NCBI GenBank assembly: GCA_030627725.1
Contig: DAOVSZ010000055.1
Span: 1-11,346, forward strand
Direction: 5' to 3'
DNA from: Desulfobulbaceae bacterium
Lineage (GTDB): Bacteria; Desulfobacterota; Desulfobulbia; Desulfobulbales; DAOVSZ01
DNA: 11,346 bases
Shown here: positions 1-8,021 of the stretch, in pieces
Layout: every line of letters begins with the position of its first letter
Position numbering within the stretch: position 1 is the stretch's first letter
The notes under the pieces: model-generated
Seen by the model: the letters and a program-made list of their open reading frames with translations, nothing else
Database searches by the model: none
Told to the model about the DNA's origin: nothing
Made by a program: the position numbers and the translations under genes

Positions 1-1
1 A

Positions 2-1936
2 GAGATCTCTTCAGGTGATCCTTCTGTAAGAATATCCGAGACCTCGGACCTTGAGCTGATTGCCAGATTAAAACATATGATCAATCTGACTGCGGAAAAC
101 CTCGGGGAAATCGTTGATCTGTCCCATGAGTTTGCCATAGGTCTTGCCGAGCACTTCGATGTGCTGCATAAGGTCTCAAAAGGCGACCTCACTGCCAGGG
201 TATCAGGGGGTTCTCATGTAGAGCTGCTGGAATCCCTGAAAAAACTTACAAACCGTATGATTGAGGATATATCCGAAGAAATCGCCGAGCGCAAGCGGGT
301 CGAAAAGGATCTGGAAAAGGCCCGCGACGAGCTGGAAATCCGGGTTAAGGAACGAACAGCAGAGCTTACAAACGCCAATGCTCTTCTGAAGCAGGAGATA
401 GCTGAGCGCGAACGGGCAGAGGAGGCAGTGCGGAAAAATGAACAGAAATACCGCACCCTTTTTGAAAACTCCAAAGACGCGCTGACTATAACCAGCAGAG
501 AGGACAGATTCACTGACGCCAACCAATCCGCCCTTACCCTGTTTGGTTATAGCAAAAAAGAAATAACAAAGCTGAATGTAAGTGAGATATATGTAAATCC
601 GGATGACAGGCGCCGATTTCAGGGAGTTATAGAGAAAACAGGCTCTGTCAAAGACTATGAAGTCAAATTCCGCAAAAAGGACGAAACACTGTTGGACTGT
701 CTGCTCACAGCGACTCTCCTGAGGAGCGACAACGGAACTATTCTGGGATATCAGACCATAATCCGCGATATCACCGGGCAAAAACGCCTTGAATCCCAAC
801 TCCTTCAAGCCCAGAAAATAGAAGCTGTTGGAACACTTGCAGGTGGCATTGCCCATGACTTTAACAACATTCTCCAGGCCATCTCCGGCTACACCCAGCT
901 TCTTTTATTGAAAAAAAAGACAAATGATCCGGACCGTGATAAGCTGGAAGCTATTAAACAATCCGCCCACAGAGCCGCCGAACTGACCAAACAACTTCTT
1001 ATGTTCAGCCGAAAGGTGAAGAGCAAACCGAGACCGGTCGATCTTAACCATGAAATTGCGCATGCCTCTAAGCTGCTTGAAAGGACTATTCCCAAGATGA
1101 TCAGCATAGAAACGCATCTTGACAATGACCTGAAAACAATCAACGCGGACCCTGTTCAGCTTGAACAGATAATTATGAATCTGGGGATCAATGCAAAGGA
1201 CTCCATGCCTGACGGCGGCAGACTGACCTTTCAAACAGAAAACGTCATGCTGGGCAAAAGATATTGTAAAGCTGTTCAAATCAAAACAGGCGCCTACATT
1301 CTCATGACTGTTTCAGATACCGGCTGCGGCATGGATCAGGAGACCGTAAAACATATTTTCGAACCTTTCTTTACCACCAAGGGAATAGGCAAGGGCACCG
1401 GTCTGGGCCTGTCCATGGCCTATGGCATTGTGAAAAACCACGACGGCCATATCTCATGCTACAGCGAACTAAATCAGGGCACCACCTTCAGTATCTATTT
1501 GCCGGCGCTGGAAGAAAAAACCAGGGAGCAGGCATCAGAGAGCAAAAAGCAGAAAATTGTCAGCGGAAGCGAAACCGTTCTACTGGTCGATGATGATAAG
1601 ACCTTGCTCAATCTCGGACAGGATATATTGGGTGAGAGTGGTTACACGACCATCGCGGCAAAATCAGGAGAAAAGGCGATTGAAATATATAAAAGGGAAA
1701 AAGAGCGAATAGATCTGGTAATACTGGACATAGGCATGCCGGGAATGGGAGGCTATAAGTGCCTGAACAAACTTCTCAAAATTTCCCCGGACATAAAGGT
1801 TATCATTGCCTCCGGGTATTCGGCTGACAAAAACATCAAGGAACTTCTGAAATCGGGCGCTAAGGATTTTATCGGCAAACCATATCAGTTGACAAACATG
1901 CTCAAGAAGATACGACAGGTTTTAGATAAAAAGTAG
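2..1936 (+). CDS. Hybrid sensor histidine kinase, 5'-partial (HAMP-PAS-HisKA-HATPase-REC)
   Basis: This is a two-component hybrid kinase that autophosphorylates on His and relays to its own receiver Asp. The reading frame stays open to the window edge, so the ATG at 77 is probably internal and the sensor/membrane part lies upstream. Counting from the codon at position 2, there are two HAMP-like units (GD-x-S/T-x-R at about 6-10 and 61-66), then a coiled coil at about 95-145 and a PAS domain at about 150-258. The H-box AGGIAHDFNNIL has phospho-acceptor His285. The catalytic domain shows the N-box NLGINAKD (from Asn393), the G1 box DTGCGM (439-444), EPFFTTK, and GKGTGLGL. The C-terminal receiver (about 523-640) has the acidic DDD, Asp576 in LDIGMPG, and Lys in GKPY. 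No transmembrane segment is visible in this part. The signal sensed and any partner regulator are unknown. No regulator gene follows it. Confidence 0.93.
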   Translation, partial: EISSGDPSVRISETSDLELIARLKHMINLTAENLGEIVDLSHEFAIGLAEHFDVLHKVSKGDLTARVSGGSHVELLESLKKLTNRMIEDISEEIAERKRVEKDLEKARDELEIRVKERTAELTNANALLKQEIAERERAEEAVRKNEQKYRTLFENSKDALTITSREDRFTDANQSALTLFGYSKKEITKLNVSEIYVNPDDRRRFQGVIEKTGSVKDYEVKFRKKDETLLDCLLTATLLRSDNGTILGYQTIIRDITGQKRLESQLLQAQKIEAVGTLAGGIAHDFNNILQAISGYTQLLLLKKKTNDPDRDKLEAIKQSAHRAAELTKQLLMFSRKVKSKPRPVDLNHEIAHASKLLERTIPKMISIETHLDNDLKTINADPVQLEQIIMNLGINAKDSMPDGGRLTFQTENVMLGKRYCKAVQIKTGAYILMTVSDTGCGMDQETVKHIFEPFFTTKGIGKGTGLGLSMAYGIVKNHDGHISCYSELNQGTTFSIYLPALEEKTREQASESKKQKIVSGSETVLLVDDDKTLLNLGQDILGESGYTTIAAKSGEKAIEIYKREKERIDLVILDIGMPGMGGYKCLNKLLKISPDIKVIIASGYSADKNIKELLKSGAKDFIGKPYQLTNMLKKIRQVLDKK

Positions 1937-2050
1937 GTAACTATTCAGCAGCACTCCCTGTCGCCCAGCATACTGATGATGTATAGCTGATCAACCTGCT
2001 TGCCTCCCTATGAAGCGCTGCAGAATAATTACAGTTCGGTGGTTTTAGCT

Positions 2051-2150
2051 AGTGTCCATCTATAAATGGCCCTTTAGGGGGCCAGCAGAAACAACAAAAA
2101 AATCATTCCGTAACCCTGCCCCCCCGACCCCTGACCACTATTTTTTGCCG
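2051..2150 (+). repeat. MITE-like palindromic repeat, copy A (degenerate right end)
   Basis: The left terminal motif GTGTCCATCTATAAATGG (2052-2069) resembles the terminal inverted repeat of copy B. The 34-bp core at 2083-2116 (CAGC, A-rich run, ATTCCGTAACCC) differs from the copy B core at only 3 positions. The GC-rich arm CCCCGACCCCTGACC follows. The right terminus is poorly preserved and runs into the start region of the phosphopantetheinyl transferase. The rest of the gap (1937-2050) holds only a weak stem-loop at 1966-1989 without a T-tract. Confidence 0.7.
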
Positions 2151-2156
2151 GAATAA

Positions 2157-2972
2157 ATGAAAACGCTGATGCCTGCAGATGATCTGAATCTGGAATCATT
2201 GAATTTCGGACTAAAAACACTCTCCTCTCTTTCAGGCGGGCATACGATATCAGTGGTCAACCTGGATGGACTCCGCATGCGACTCTTGGAGGCCGGGACT
2301 TATCTCACGCCCCTGGAACTGAGGCGCTTTCGTAAATTCAAATACGAGAAACGGAAACTTGAATGGCTGGGAGGCAGGATAGCAGCCAAACATGCAGTTA
2401 TGAGGCTGCTCTCGCCCGACCACCCCAAAAAATTGACAAACTGGCTCAAATGGTCTGTAGTCCCGGACCAAAACAACAGGCCGTTTATTGAATCATCAAG
2501 CACGCCCATAAAAAAACCGGCGCCTTATTATATCTCAATTTCGCACAGCAAAGGGTTGGCAGTGGCAATGGCGGCATCGTCGCCGTGCGGAATCGATATC
2601 CAAAAAATCTCATCCACGGTAACAAGGGTAAAGGAAAAATTTGTGCATCCGGAAGAAAATACGATTCTCACACAGTGCGGACAAATTGCAGAAATAGACG
2701 CCGCTACAAGGCTTACACTCCTCTGGTCGGCCAAGGAGGCATTCAGAAAAACTTTTTTCCTCACTCCCCTGATGGGATTCATGGAATTGAGACTGATAAA
2801 GGCATCCGGCACAATAAAAAAAGGTCTAATTCTTGATTTTATTTACAGCGGGCAGGATGGCTGCTGTGAAGAGAAAAAAATATTCAGCGCGGCAACTGGA
2901 TTCCACGAGGACTTTGCCGTGGCTGCAACAGCTGTTTCAAGCCGGGACTCCATCATCGTTCGGAGGGCCTGA
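2157..2972 (+). CDS. 4'-phosphopantetheinyl transferase superfamily protein (Sfp type)
   Basis: The predicted reaction moves the 4'-phosphopantetheine arm of CoA onto a serine of an acyl- or peptidyl-carrier protein, in the cytoplasm. At 271 aa it is slightly longer than typical Sfp enzymes. Visible signatures are the N-terminal EKRKLEWLGGRIAAKHAV block (about residues 62-80), CGIDIQKI with metal ligand Asp147, FVHPEE at about 161-166, and WSAKEAFRK (190-198) with Glu194 and Lys198. The second acidic residue of the usual GxDxE motif is Gln149 here. An in-frame TAA at 2154-2156 directly precedes the ATG, so the gene cannot start further upstream. Met5 (2169) is an alternative start, and no strong Shine-Dalgarno is seen. 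There are no carrier-protein, PKS or NRPS genes alongside, so the substrate cannot be told. The gene lies between two inverted copies of the same repeat. Confidence 0.87.
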   Translation: MKTLMPADDLNLESLNFGLKTLSSLSGGHTISVVNLDGLRMRLLEAGTYLTPLELRRFRKFKYEKRKLEWLGGRIAAKHAVMRLLSPDHPKKLTNWLKWSVVPDQNNRPFIESSSTPIKKPAPYYISISHSKGLAVAMAASSPCGIDIQKISSTVTRVKEKFVHPEENTILTQCGQIAEIDAATRLTLLWSAKEAFRKTFFLTPLMGFMELRLIKASGTIKKGLILDFIYSGQDGCCEEKKIFSAATGFHEDFAVAATAVSSRDSIIVRRA

Positions 2973-2978
2973 GAGGTT

Positions 2979-3106
2979 AATTTGTGTCCGTCCGGAAATG
3001 GTATTTATGGACGGAGGGGTCAGGGATCGGGGTAACGGATTGATTTTTTTGTTGTTTTTGCTGACCCCTGATCCCTAAAAGCGCCATTTTCGGACAAACA
3101 CAAATT
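2979..3106. repeat. MITE-like palindromic repeat, copy B (complete, with terminal inverted repeats)
   Basis: The 23-bp terminal inverted repeats at 2979-3001 and 3084-3106 match at 20 of 23 positions, as seen by eye. Inner GC-rich arms pair as AGGGATC/GATCCCT plus GGGGT/ACCCC. The central 34-bp core (3030-3063) is the reverse complement of the copy A core. The element fills the space between two convergent genes: it begins 7 bp after the transferase stop and its last base is the final base of the RSH stop codon. No transposase is encoded. The RNA from either strand would fold into a long hairpin and could serve as a bidirectional terminator (inference). Confidence 0.8.
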
Positions 3107-5214
3107 TACATATCCAAGACGAATTCATATATCAGTCCGCTCTTTTCAAAAAAAGAGAGCACGTTCTTCAAAACCCACAGATTTTCCACCCGGAACCTGA
3201 CTTCCCAGTCAGGCCTTTCATCGCGGGGCTTATGGAAAGACATGATCTCCTTAATCTCCATATTGTCAGGGGCTGCGCCAAGTGTCATCATGAGCCTGCC
3301 CTTTGACACGGCCAGGAAAAAAATGGTCTGGGGTTCTCGAACTACGGTCTTTTTCAACTGCCATCGCAATTCAACCACATCTTCCCTCTGAAACTTCAGA
3401 GACCGGAACTCCTTGCACTCCCCCTTGTGAACAGACAATCTACGTTCCGTCGGTACGCCGAACAATCCCTTCTCGGTTGGCAGAGGATTACAGCACTTGG
3501 AAAATTTAATGCAGACCGGGTCCAGATTGGTAAGCTCAATCCGATTCAATGTGCCGGTCGGCGGTTGCAGGACGGCGCCTCCTGAATAGAGGCCGTTCTT
3601 AATCTCGTAGACGAGTTCGCTGAGTCCAAGCCTGCCGTCGCCCACATGCAAAAACAGATCTTCCAGGTTCTCATGGCCGAAATACTCCAGTATATAGGCC
3701 ATTCCCTCCTTTTCCACAGCCTCGACAGGAACGCCGTTCCGCTTCAATTCCTGCATGATCAGTGATCTGCCTACGTCCTTTTCAAAGGTCTCACGCCTCA
3801 GCCTGAACATCCGTGACAGTTCGGATCGCGCCCTGGGCGACTGACAGAGCTTCTGCATGGCCGGTTCAAAATAAATCGGCTCCTCACTTAAAATCACATT
3901 CACGCGGTCCCCGTCCCTGAGCATGCGATCGGGTTTAACCCTTTTCCCGGACACTATGGCATAATCACACCTGAGGCCGATCTCGGTATGGACCTTGAAT
4001 GCGAAATCAAGTACTGTGCTCTCACGAGGGAGACATATCAGGTTACCCTTAGGCGTAAAGGTGTATATTTCCTTTTTACCGCTGGCCGCGATCATGGCCC
4101 TATAGGATATCTCTTCATCGCCTCCCAAAATATCAAACATCTCCCGTATCTCTTTCTCAAAACCGGTCGGCGCCTTGCCGTGAGAAAACCACTCCCGTAT
4201 CACTCCGGCCCGCGCAGACCTGAGCATTTCACGAGTCCTTATCTTAAAAAGGTAATTCGACCCACTGATATTTGCCTTGGCGTGAAGGCTCTGATAACCG
4301 GTAGGTTTCGGGTTGGCTATAAAATCACGAATACTCCTGGGCGTGGGTGGATAATTCTGGTTCAGGACCCCAAGAGCCCGGTAGCAGGACTGGATATCGT
4401 CTACAACTATTATAATCTGAACAGGATTTTCTATTTCCCTGGTCAACACACCTCTAGCAGAGTTATAATAGGCGGAAAGCCGGCGGGGACGCACGAAAAT
4501 ATCACATGTAAACCAGACTGACTCCATCTGCTCCTGCAAGGCCTTTCTGATCGCCAGCGTCTTTTCATCTTTACCGTGCCGGTGGATTATTGCCTTGATG
4601 TTTTTACTCTGCTTGGGGAACTTATACGTCAGGGCAAGATCGTAAAGCTCCCGTTTCAGGGCAAACAGCCCAAGTACCATGGCCATGGGGGCATAAATGT
4701 CAAGGGTTTCATCCGCGATTTTCTGCCGCTTTCTCTTGGGCATTGAATCCATGGTCCTCAGATTGTGAAGCCGGTCCGCAAGTTTGACAAGTATAACCTC
4801 GATGTGGGAGGCGGAACCTGAAAATATCTTTCGGTGTACCAGATTATAGAATATCTGACGGTTTCCGGCAAAATGACGTATCTTGGTGCATCCCTCCACA
4901 ATCTCTTCAATGTTCTTGCCGAATCTTGCTCCAAGATCCTCACAGGTCACAGAGGGAACATCTTCCACCGTATCATGAAGCAGAGCAGCGGCCAGGGTCT
5001 CAGGATCCTTTACATACAACTCCTCCACCAGGACTTGGGCAACATGGCAGGGATGGCTGATATATGGTTCCCCTGACATGCGCTTCTGGCCCGAATGGGC
5101 CTCCTCTGCAAAGGAGAGGGCCTCCCAGAAAATAGCGGCCTCCCCGCCCGGGCCTCCCAGATGCTCCTCCATACGGAGGCGGAAGGAGTCCATGTCAAAT
5201 GTTACGGCTCGCAT
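3106..5214 (-). CDS. rsh: RelA/SpoT homologue, ppGpp hydrolase with degenerate synthetase domain
   Basis: This is an RSH-family stringent-response protein of canonical long architecture (702 aa). The HD hydrolase domain (about 30-195) keeps its metal and substrate residues: Arg45, His54 in ISHP, His80-Asp81 in LLHDTVED, Glu84/Asp85, and Asp147/Asn151 in KLADRLHN. The synthetase-like domain (about 235-345) keeps the fold markers (NPKPTGYQSLH at 301-311, KIRT). However, the catalytic Asp of RelA (FDVRAVR) aligns with Asn263, the Glu of ExQIRT aligns with Leu322, and the RPKHIYS motif reads RPRRLSA. A TGS domain (about 381-445) follows, then a helical region, then the zinc-finger-like CC motif (Cys574, Cys575, His596, Cys600) and a C-terminal ACT-like domain (about 625-702). 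I infer mainly or only ppGpp hydrolysis, SpoT-like. The ATG at 5214 is used; Met8 is an alternative start and the SD is weak. It is divergent from RNase R. Confidence 0.92.
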   Translation of the reverse strand: MRAVTFDMDSFRLRMEEHLGGPGGEAAIFWEALSFAEEAHSGQKRMSGEPYISHPCHVAQVLVEELYVKDPETLAAALLHDTVEDVPSVTCEDLGARFGKNIEEIVEGCTKIRHFAGNRQIFYNLVHRKIFSGSASHIEVILVKLADRLHNLRTMDSMPKRKRQKIADETLDIYAPMAMVLGLFALKRELYDLALTYKFPKQSKNIKAIIHRHGKDEKTLAIRKALQEQMESVWFTCDIFVRPRRLSAYYNSARGVLTREIENPVQIIIVVDDIQSCYRALGVLNQNYPPTPRSIRDFIANPKPTGYQSLHAKANISGSNYLFKIRTREMLRSARAGVIREWFSHGKAPTGFEKEIREMFDILGGDEEISYRAMIAASGKKEIYTFTPKGNLICLPRESTVLDFAFKVHTEIGLRCDYAIVSGKRVKPDRMLRDGDRVNVILSEEPIYFEPAMQKLCQSPRARSELSRMFRLRRETFEKDVGRSLIMQELKRNGVPVEAVEKEGMAYILEYFGHENLEDLFLHVGDGRLGLSELVYEIKNGLYSGGAVLQPPTGTLNRIELTNLDPVCIKFSKCCNPLPTEKGLFGVPTERRLSVHKGECKEFRSLKFQREDVVELRWQLKKTVVREPQTIFFLAVSKGRLMMTLGAAPDNMEIKEIMSFHKPRDERPDWEVRFRVENLWVLKNVLSFFEKSGLIYEFVLDM

Positions 5215-5315
5215 GATTAAGAATAGAGTTCCATAATTTTGAGATTCAACTGAAGGAAATTTCTACTTTTTTTCTTTGAGAAAAACTATTTTTGTTGATT
5301 TAACCGAATAATACC

Positions 5316-5344
5316 TTTCTATGAGAATAGTGGTCCTATTTCAA
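5316..5344 (-). promoter_or_regulatory. Candidate sigma70 promoter for the RSH gene
   Basis: On the minus strand TTGAAA (5344-5339) is followed after 17 nt by TAGAAA (5321-5316). These match 5 of 6 and 4 of 6 consensus positions. The site lies about 100 bp upstream of the RSH start in the AT-rich divergent gap 5215-5425. No comparably good site was found for rnr on the plus strand. Confidence 0.3.
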
Positions 5345-5414
5345 GAAAAATCCAGCCCGAAATCTATTCTATTAGAGTAATCAATATTTTTGGGCGGCGC
5401 AAGTCGTCTGAATC

Positions 5415-5420
5415 AGGAGA
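5415..5420 (+). promoter_or_regulatory. Ribosome binding site that sets the rnr start
   Basis: AGGAGA lies 5 nt before the ATG at 5426. This favours that ATG over the in-frame TTG at 5390, which has no such site. Confidence 0.75.
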
Positions 5421-5425
5421 CAGAT

Positions 5426-7699
5426 ATGGCCCGCAGACGATACTCGAAAAAAAAAGAGAAGCAGGGAGGCCGGCCCCGAAAAAAACAGAGAAAACAGTTC
5501 TTTTCCCGAAAACAGGGAGGCCGGATCTCTGAAGAAGAGGTCATAAGCTTTATAAGCATGAATGACGGCCAGGCATCATTTAAGGAAATTCTGACAAGTC
5601 TTGATCTTGCACGCGGTCTTCGCAAGGAATTGAGGGACCTTTTAAAAGATATGTGCGACCGCAGGCTGCTCACTCTTGTGGATGTGACTTCCGACAGCCG
5701 CTCTTTGGAATACCCTAAAAAAACGGACAAGACCCTTTTTTACAAATTAGGGACAGCCCAGGATTTTCTTGAAGGGGTTATTTCCGCGCACCCCAGAGGG
5801 TTTGCATTCGCGACCGTAACAAATCCTCCAAAGGGACTGAAGATAGAACAGGACCTGTTCATTCCGGCCAGGGCCATATCGACAGCCAGACATGAAGACC
5901 GGGTCCTGCTGCAGATCACAGGCAAAAGGCGAGGCAGGATAGAGGCAAAGGTTGTCCGGGTCATCAGCAGGGCGGTCTCCACTCTGGTCGGCACTTATGT
6001 GGCCGGCAGGGTGACCGGAATGGTCGTTCCGGAGGATGACCGTTTTACCTTCAACATCGTTGTCCACAGGGAACAGTCGTGCGGGGCCAAAAACGGCCAG
6101 GTCGTTGTGGCGGAAATCACGGACAAAGATCCTGAAACTATAGGTGTTTCACGCAATCCAAAAGGACGGATAATCGAAGTGCTGGGAGACCCGGACAATT
6201 TGGCGGTCCAGAATGAAATCGTGATCAGAAAATTCGGCCTGCCGCACAAATTTGGTTCAAAGGTGCTGAAACAGGTGGAACAGCTGGATGGACGGATTGC
6301 GGAAGACCCCTCACGGACCGATTTCAGGGATATTCCCCATGTTACGATTGACGGCGAAACCGCACGGGATTTTGACGATGCCGTATCGGTAAAAAAGACC
6401 CGCACCGGATTCCGCCTCTTTGTGTCTATTGCGGATGTGAGCCATTATGTGCAACCCGGATCGCCGCTGGATCTTGAAGCCTACAAACGCGGCACGAGCG
6501 TCTATTTTCCGACAAGGGTCCTTCCCATGCTTCCGGAGCGGCTTTCAAACGACCTGTGCAGCCTGGTTCCGGATCAGGACAGGCTGGCATTTTCCGCAAT
6601 CCTCGATTTTGACAACAACGGGAAACGAAAGAAAAAAAAGTTTACAAAGAGCATTATCCGGAGCAGGCACAGGCTGACCTACACAATTGTAAAAAAGATC
6701 ATCGAAGATGACGATCCAAAGACAAAAAATCAGTATAAGGACATATCAAAACAGCTCGAATTAATGGCGAAACTTGCCGCCAGGCTTGAGCAGCAACGGA
6801 TGAAGAGGGGCAGCATCGGTTTTGAACTTCCCGAGACCTACATTTCGATCGGTCCTGATGATGAACTTCTCGGGATCACTAAAACGGAACGAAACCGAGC
6901 CCACAAGTTGATCGAAGAATTCATGCTTGCCGCAAATGAGGCGGTTGCAGCGATGTTTACCGAAAAAAACCGTGACACGCTTTACCGAATCCATGAAAAC
7001 CCCGACCCTGTCAAGGTAAGTGAATTCTCCGATTTTGCCTCCACGCTGGGCATAGACCTGCCATCCGGCGCCGGGACGCCCCGCTGGTTCGGCAGAATCA
7101 TCTCCCAGGCTGCCGGCACGCCCAGAGAATTCATTGTAAACAACCTGCTCTTAAGGGCCATGAAACAGGCATGCTACTCCCCGGATAACGTGGGCCACTT
7201 CGGTCTGGCTGCTGAGGATTACACCCATTTCACGTCACCCATCAGGCGCTACCCGGACCTGATAGTCCACCGGGCTCTTTTCAGCCTGATCAGCGAGCCA
7301 CGCGCAAAAAAACCGACAAAAAAAGAAGAGCCTTCTAGTACAGAGGCAGGCATCTTTCTGTCCAAGCGGGAACGGGTCGCGGTTGATGCGGAACGCGAAA
7401 TGGTCGATAGAATAAAGGTACGCTTCATGGCGGACAAGGTGGGTGAATGCTACGATGGAATCGTTGCCGGCGTAACCTCCTTTGGCCTGTTCATAGATCT
7501 TCTGGACCTCTTTGTGAGCGGTGCCGTGTCTGTGCCTAATCTCAAGGAAGACTACTTTCAGCTTGATGAAAAAAACCATCGGCTCATCGGCAGGAGAACC
7601 GGCAAAATCTTTCAGATCGGCGACCTGGTGCGCATAAAGGTGGAAAGTGTCGAAATCCGCAACCGCCGCATAAATTTAGTTATCGAGGAAGAGGATTGA
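5426..7699 (+). CDS. rnr: Ribonuclease R (RNB-family 3'-5' exoribonuclease)
   Basis: This is a processive hydrolytic 3'-5' exoribonuclease that degrades structured RNA and acts in RNA quality control. The 757-aa protein reads as follows: a basic tail (16 of the first 33 residues are Lys/Arg), then an RNase R winged-helix domain (about 32-85), cold-shock/OB domains (about 120-275), and the RNB catalytic domain. That domain begins near 300 and contains DGETARDFDD, with the four metal-binding Asp at 309, 315, 317 and 318. A C-terminal S1 domain (about 670-755) starts at GIVAGVTSFGLF. The protein stops right after S1, without the lysine-rich tail seen at the C-terminus of the E. coli enzyme, and its basic stretch is at the other end. 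The DNA for the tail contains a 12-bp direct repeat (5462-5473 and 5513-5524), which suggests a small internal duplication. It is divergently paired with the RSH gene, and no partner follows in the same direction before the repeat-rich gap. Confidence 0.95.
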   Translation: MARRRYSKKKEKQGGRPRKKQRKQFFSRKQGGRISEEEVISFISMNDGQASFKEILTSLDLARGLRKELRDLLKDMCDRRLLTLVDVTSDSRSLEYPKKTDKTLFYKLGTAQDFLEGVISAHPRGFAFATVTNPPKGLKIEQDLFIPARAISTARHEDRVLLQITGKRRGRIEAKVVRVISRAVSTLVGTYVAGRVTGMVVPEDDRFTFNIVVHREQSCGAKNGQVVVAEITDKDPETIGVSRNPKGRIIEVLGDPDNLAVQNEIVIRKFGLPHKFGSKVLKQVEQLDGRIAEDPSRTDFRDIPHVTIDGETARDFDDAVSVKKTRTGFRLFVSIADVSHYVQPGSPLDLEAYKRGTSVYFPTRVLPMLPERLSNDLCSLVPDQDRLAFSAILDFDNNGKRKKKKFTKSIIRSRHRLTYTIVKKIIEDDDPKTKNQYKDISKQLELMAKLAARLEQQRMKRGSIGFELPETYISIGPDDELLGITKTERNRAHKLIEEFMLAANEAVAAMFTEKNRDTLYRIHENPDPVKVSEFSDFASTLGIDLPSGAGTPRWFGRIISQAAGTPREFIVNNLLLRAMKQACYSPDNVGHFGLAAEDYTHFTSPIRRYPDLIVHRALFSLISEPRAKKPTKKEEPSSTEAGIFLSKRERVAVDAEREMVDRIKVRFMADKVGECYDGIVAGVTSFGLFIDLLDLFVSGAVSVPNLKEDYFQLDEKNHRLIGRRTGKIFQIGDLVRIKVESVEIRNRRINLVIEEED
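5462..5524 (+). repeat. 12-bp direct repeat inside rnr, period 51 bp
   Basis: CAGGGAGGCCGG occurs at 5462-5473 and again at 5513-5524, in the same reading frame 17 codons apart. It encodes QGGR twice within the basic N-terminal tail. Confidence 0.6.
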
Positions 7700-7703
7700 G
7701 ACT

Positions 7704-7731
7704 GTTGCTGGTTACGGGGTTAACCTGCAAC
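7704..7731 (+). terminator. Stem-loop just after rnr, possible weak terminator
   Basis: GTTGC and GCAAC pair, then a T:T mismatch, then GGTTA pairs with TAACC around a CGGGGT loop. It starts 5 nt after the rnr stop. No T-tract follows, so it may instead be an RNA-protecting hairpin or just part of the repeat described next. Confidence 0.3.
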
Positions 7732-8021
7732 CCGCAACCGGGGAGTTACATGGAACAAAACGTGACCATTTCGGTGCCAATAAGCGCCAATTAAATGATG
7801 AATGTCGAACAGGGAATATTGAATATCGAAGTGTGGATGTTTCTTTTAGATTATTTTGGGTTACACCACGTACAAAATAAATTTATTAAGTAAGTACCTT
7901 CTTCGTAATTCGACATTCCCTGTTCGACATTCGATATTAAGCTGATTATACGGGTCCAACGAATACTTGATATAATTTATGTAACTTTTTTGTATTGCAC
8001 CCCCCCGCAACCTGCAACCCG
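7722..8021. repeat. Nested intergenic repeat: outer direct repeats around an inverted repeat
   Basis: The 335-bp gap between rnr and trmJ (7700-8034) carries no credible gene. A 13-bp direct repeat AACCTGCAACCCG lies at 7722-7734 and 8009-8021, each within a longer ACCC/GCAACC-rich stretch. Between them are 32-nt inverted arms at 7800-7831 and 7901-7932. The outer 18 bp of these arms (GAATGTCGAACAGGGAAT) are perfectly complementary, with 28 of 32 matching overall. The arms are made of GAATrTCGAA-like units. No coding capacity or transposase is seen. Confidence 0.75.

Noticed and set aside
203..856. 217-aa minus-strand ORF inside the histidine kinase gene
   Set aside because: It is antisense to conserved HAMP, PAS and H-box coding sequence, and its protein has no recognisable features.
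2051..3106. Composite transposon around the phosphopantetheinyl transferase
   Set aside because: The flanking elements encode no transposase, and no target-site duplication could be made out by eye. It is kept only as a speculative finding.
3988..4521. 177-aa plus-strand ORF inside the RSH gene
   Set aside because: It is antisense to the conserved hydrolase-synthetase-TGS coding region and has no recognisable domain or RBS.
5390..5425. TTG start giving a 769-aa RNase R
   Set aside because: The ATG at 5426 has AGGAGA 5 nt upstream and begins the basic tail. The extra 12 residues have no RBS support.
5215..5425. Clear sigma70 promoter for rnr
   Set aside because: TTGATT at 5295-5300 has only a poor -10 match (TCTATG) at 17 nt, so it was not annotated.
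7800..7932. CRISPR array or insertion sequence in the rnr-trmJ gap
   Set aside because: There are only two inverted arms and one pair of direct repeats, with no regular spacers and no transposase ORF.
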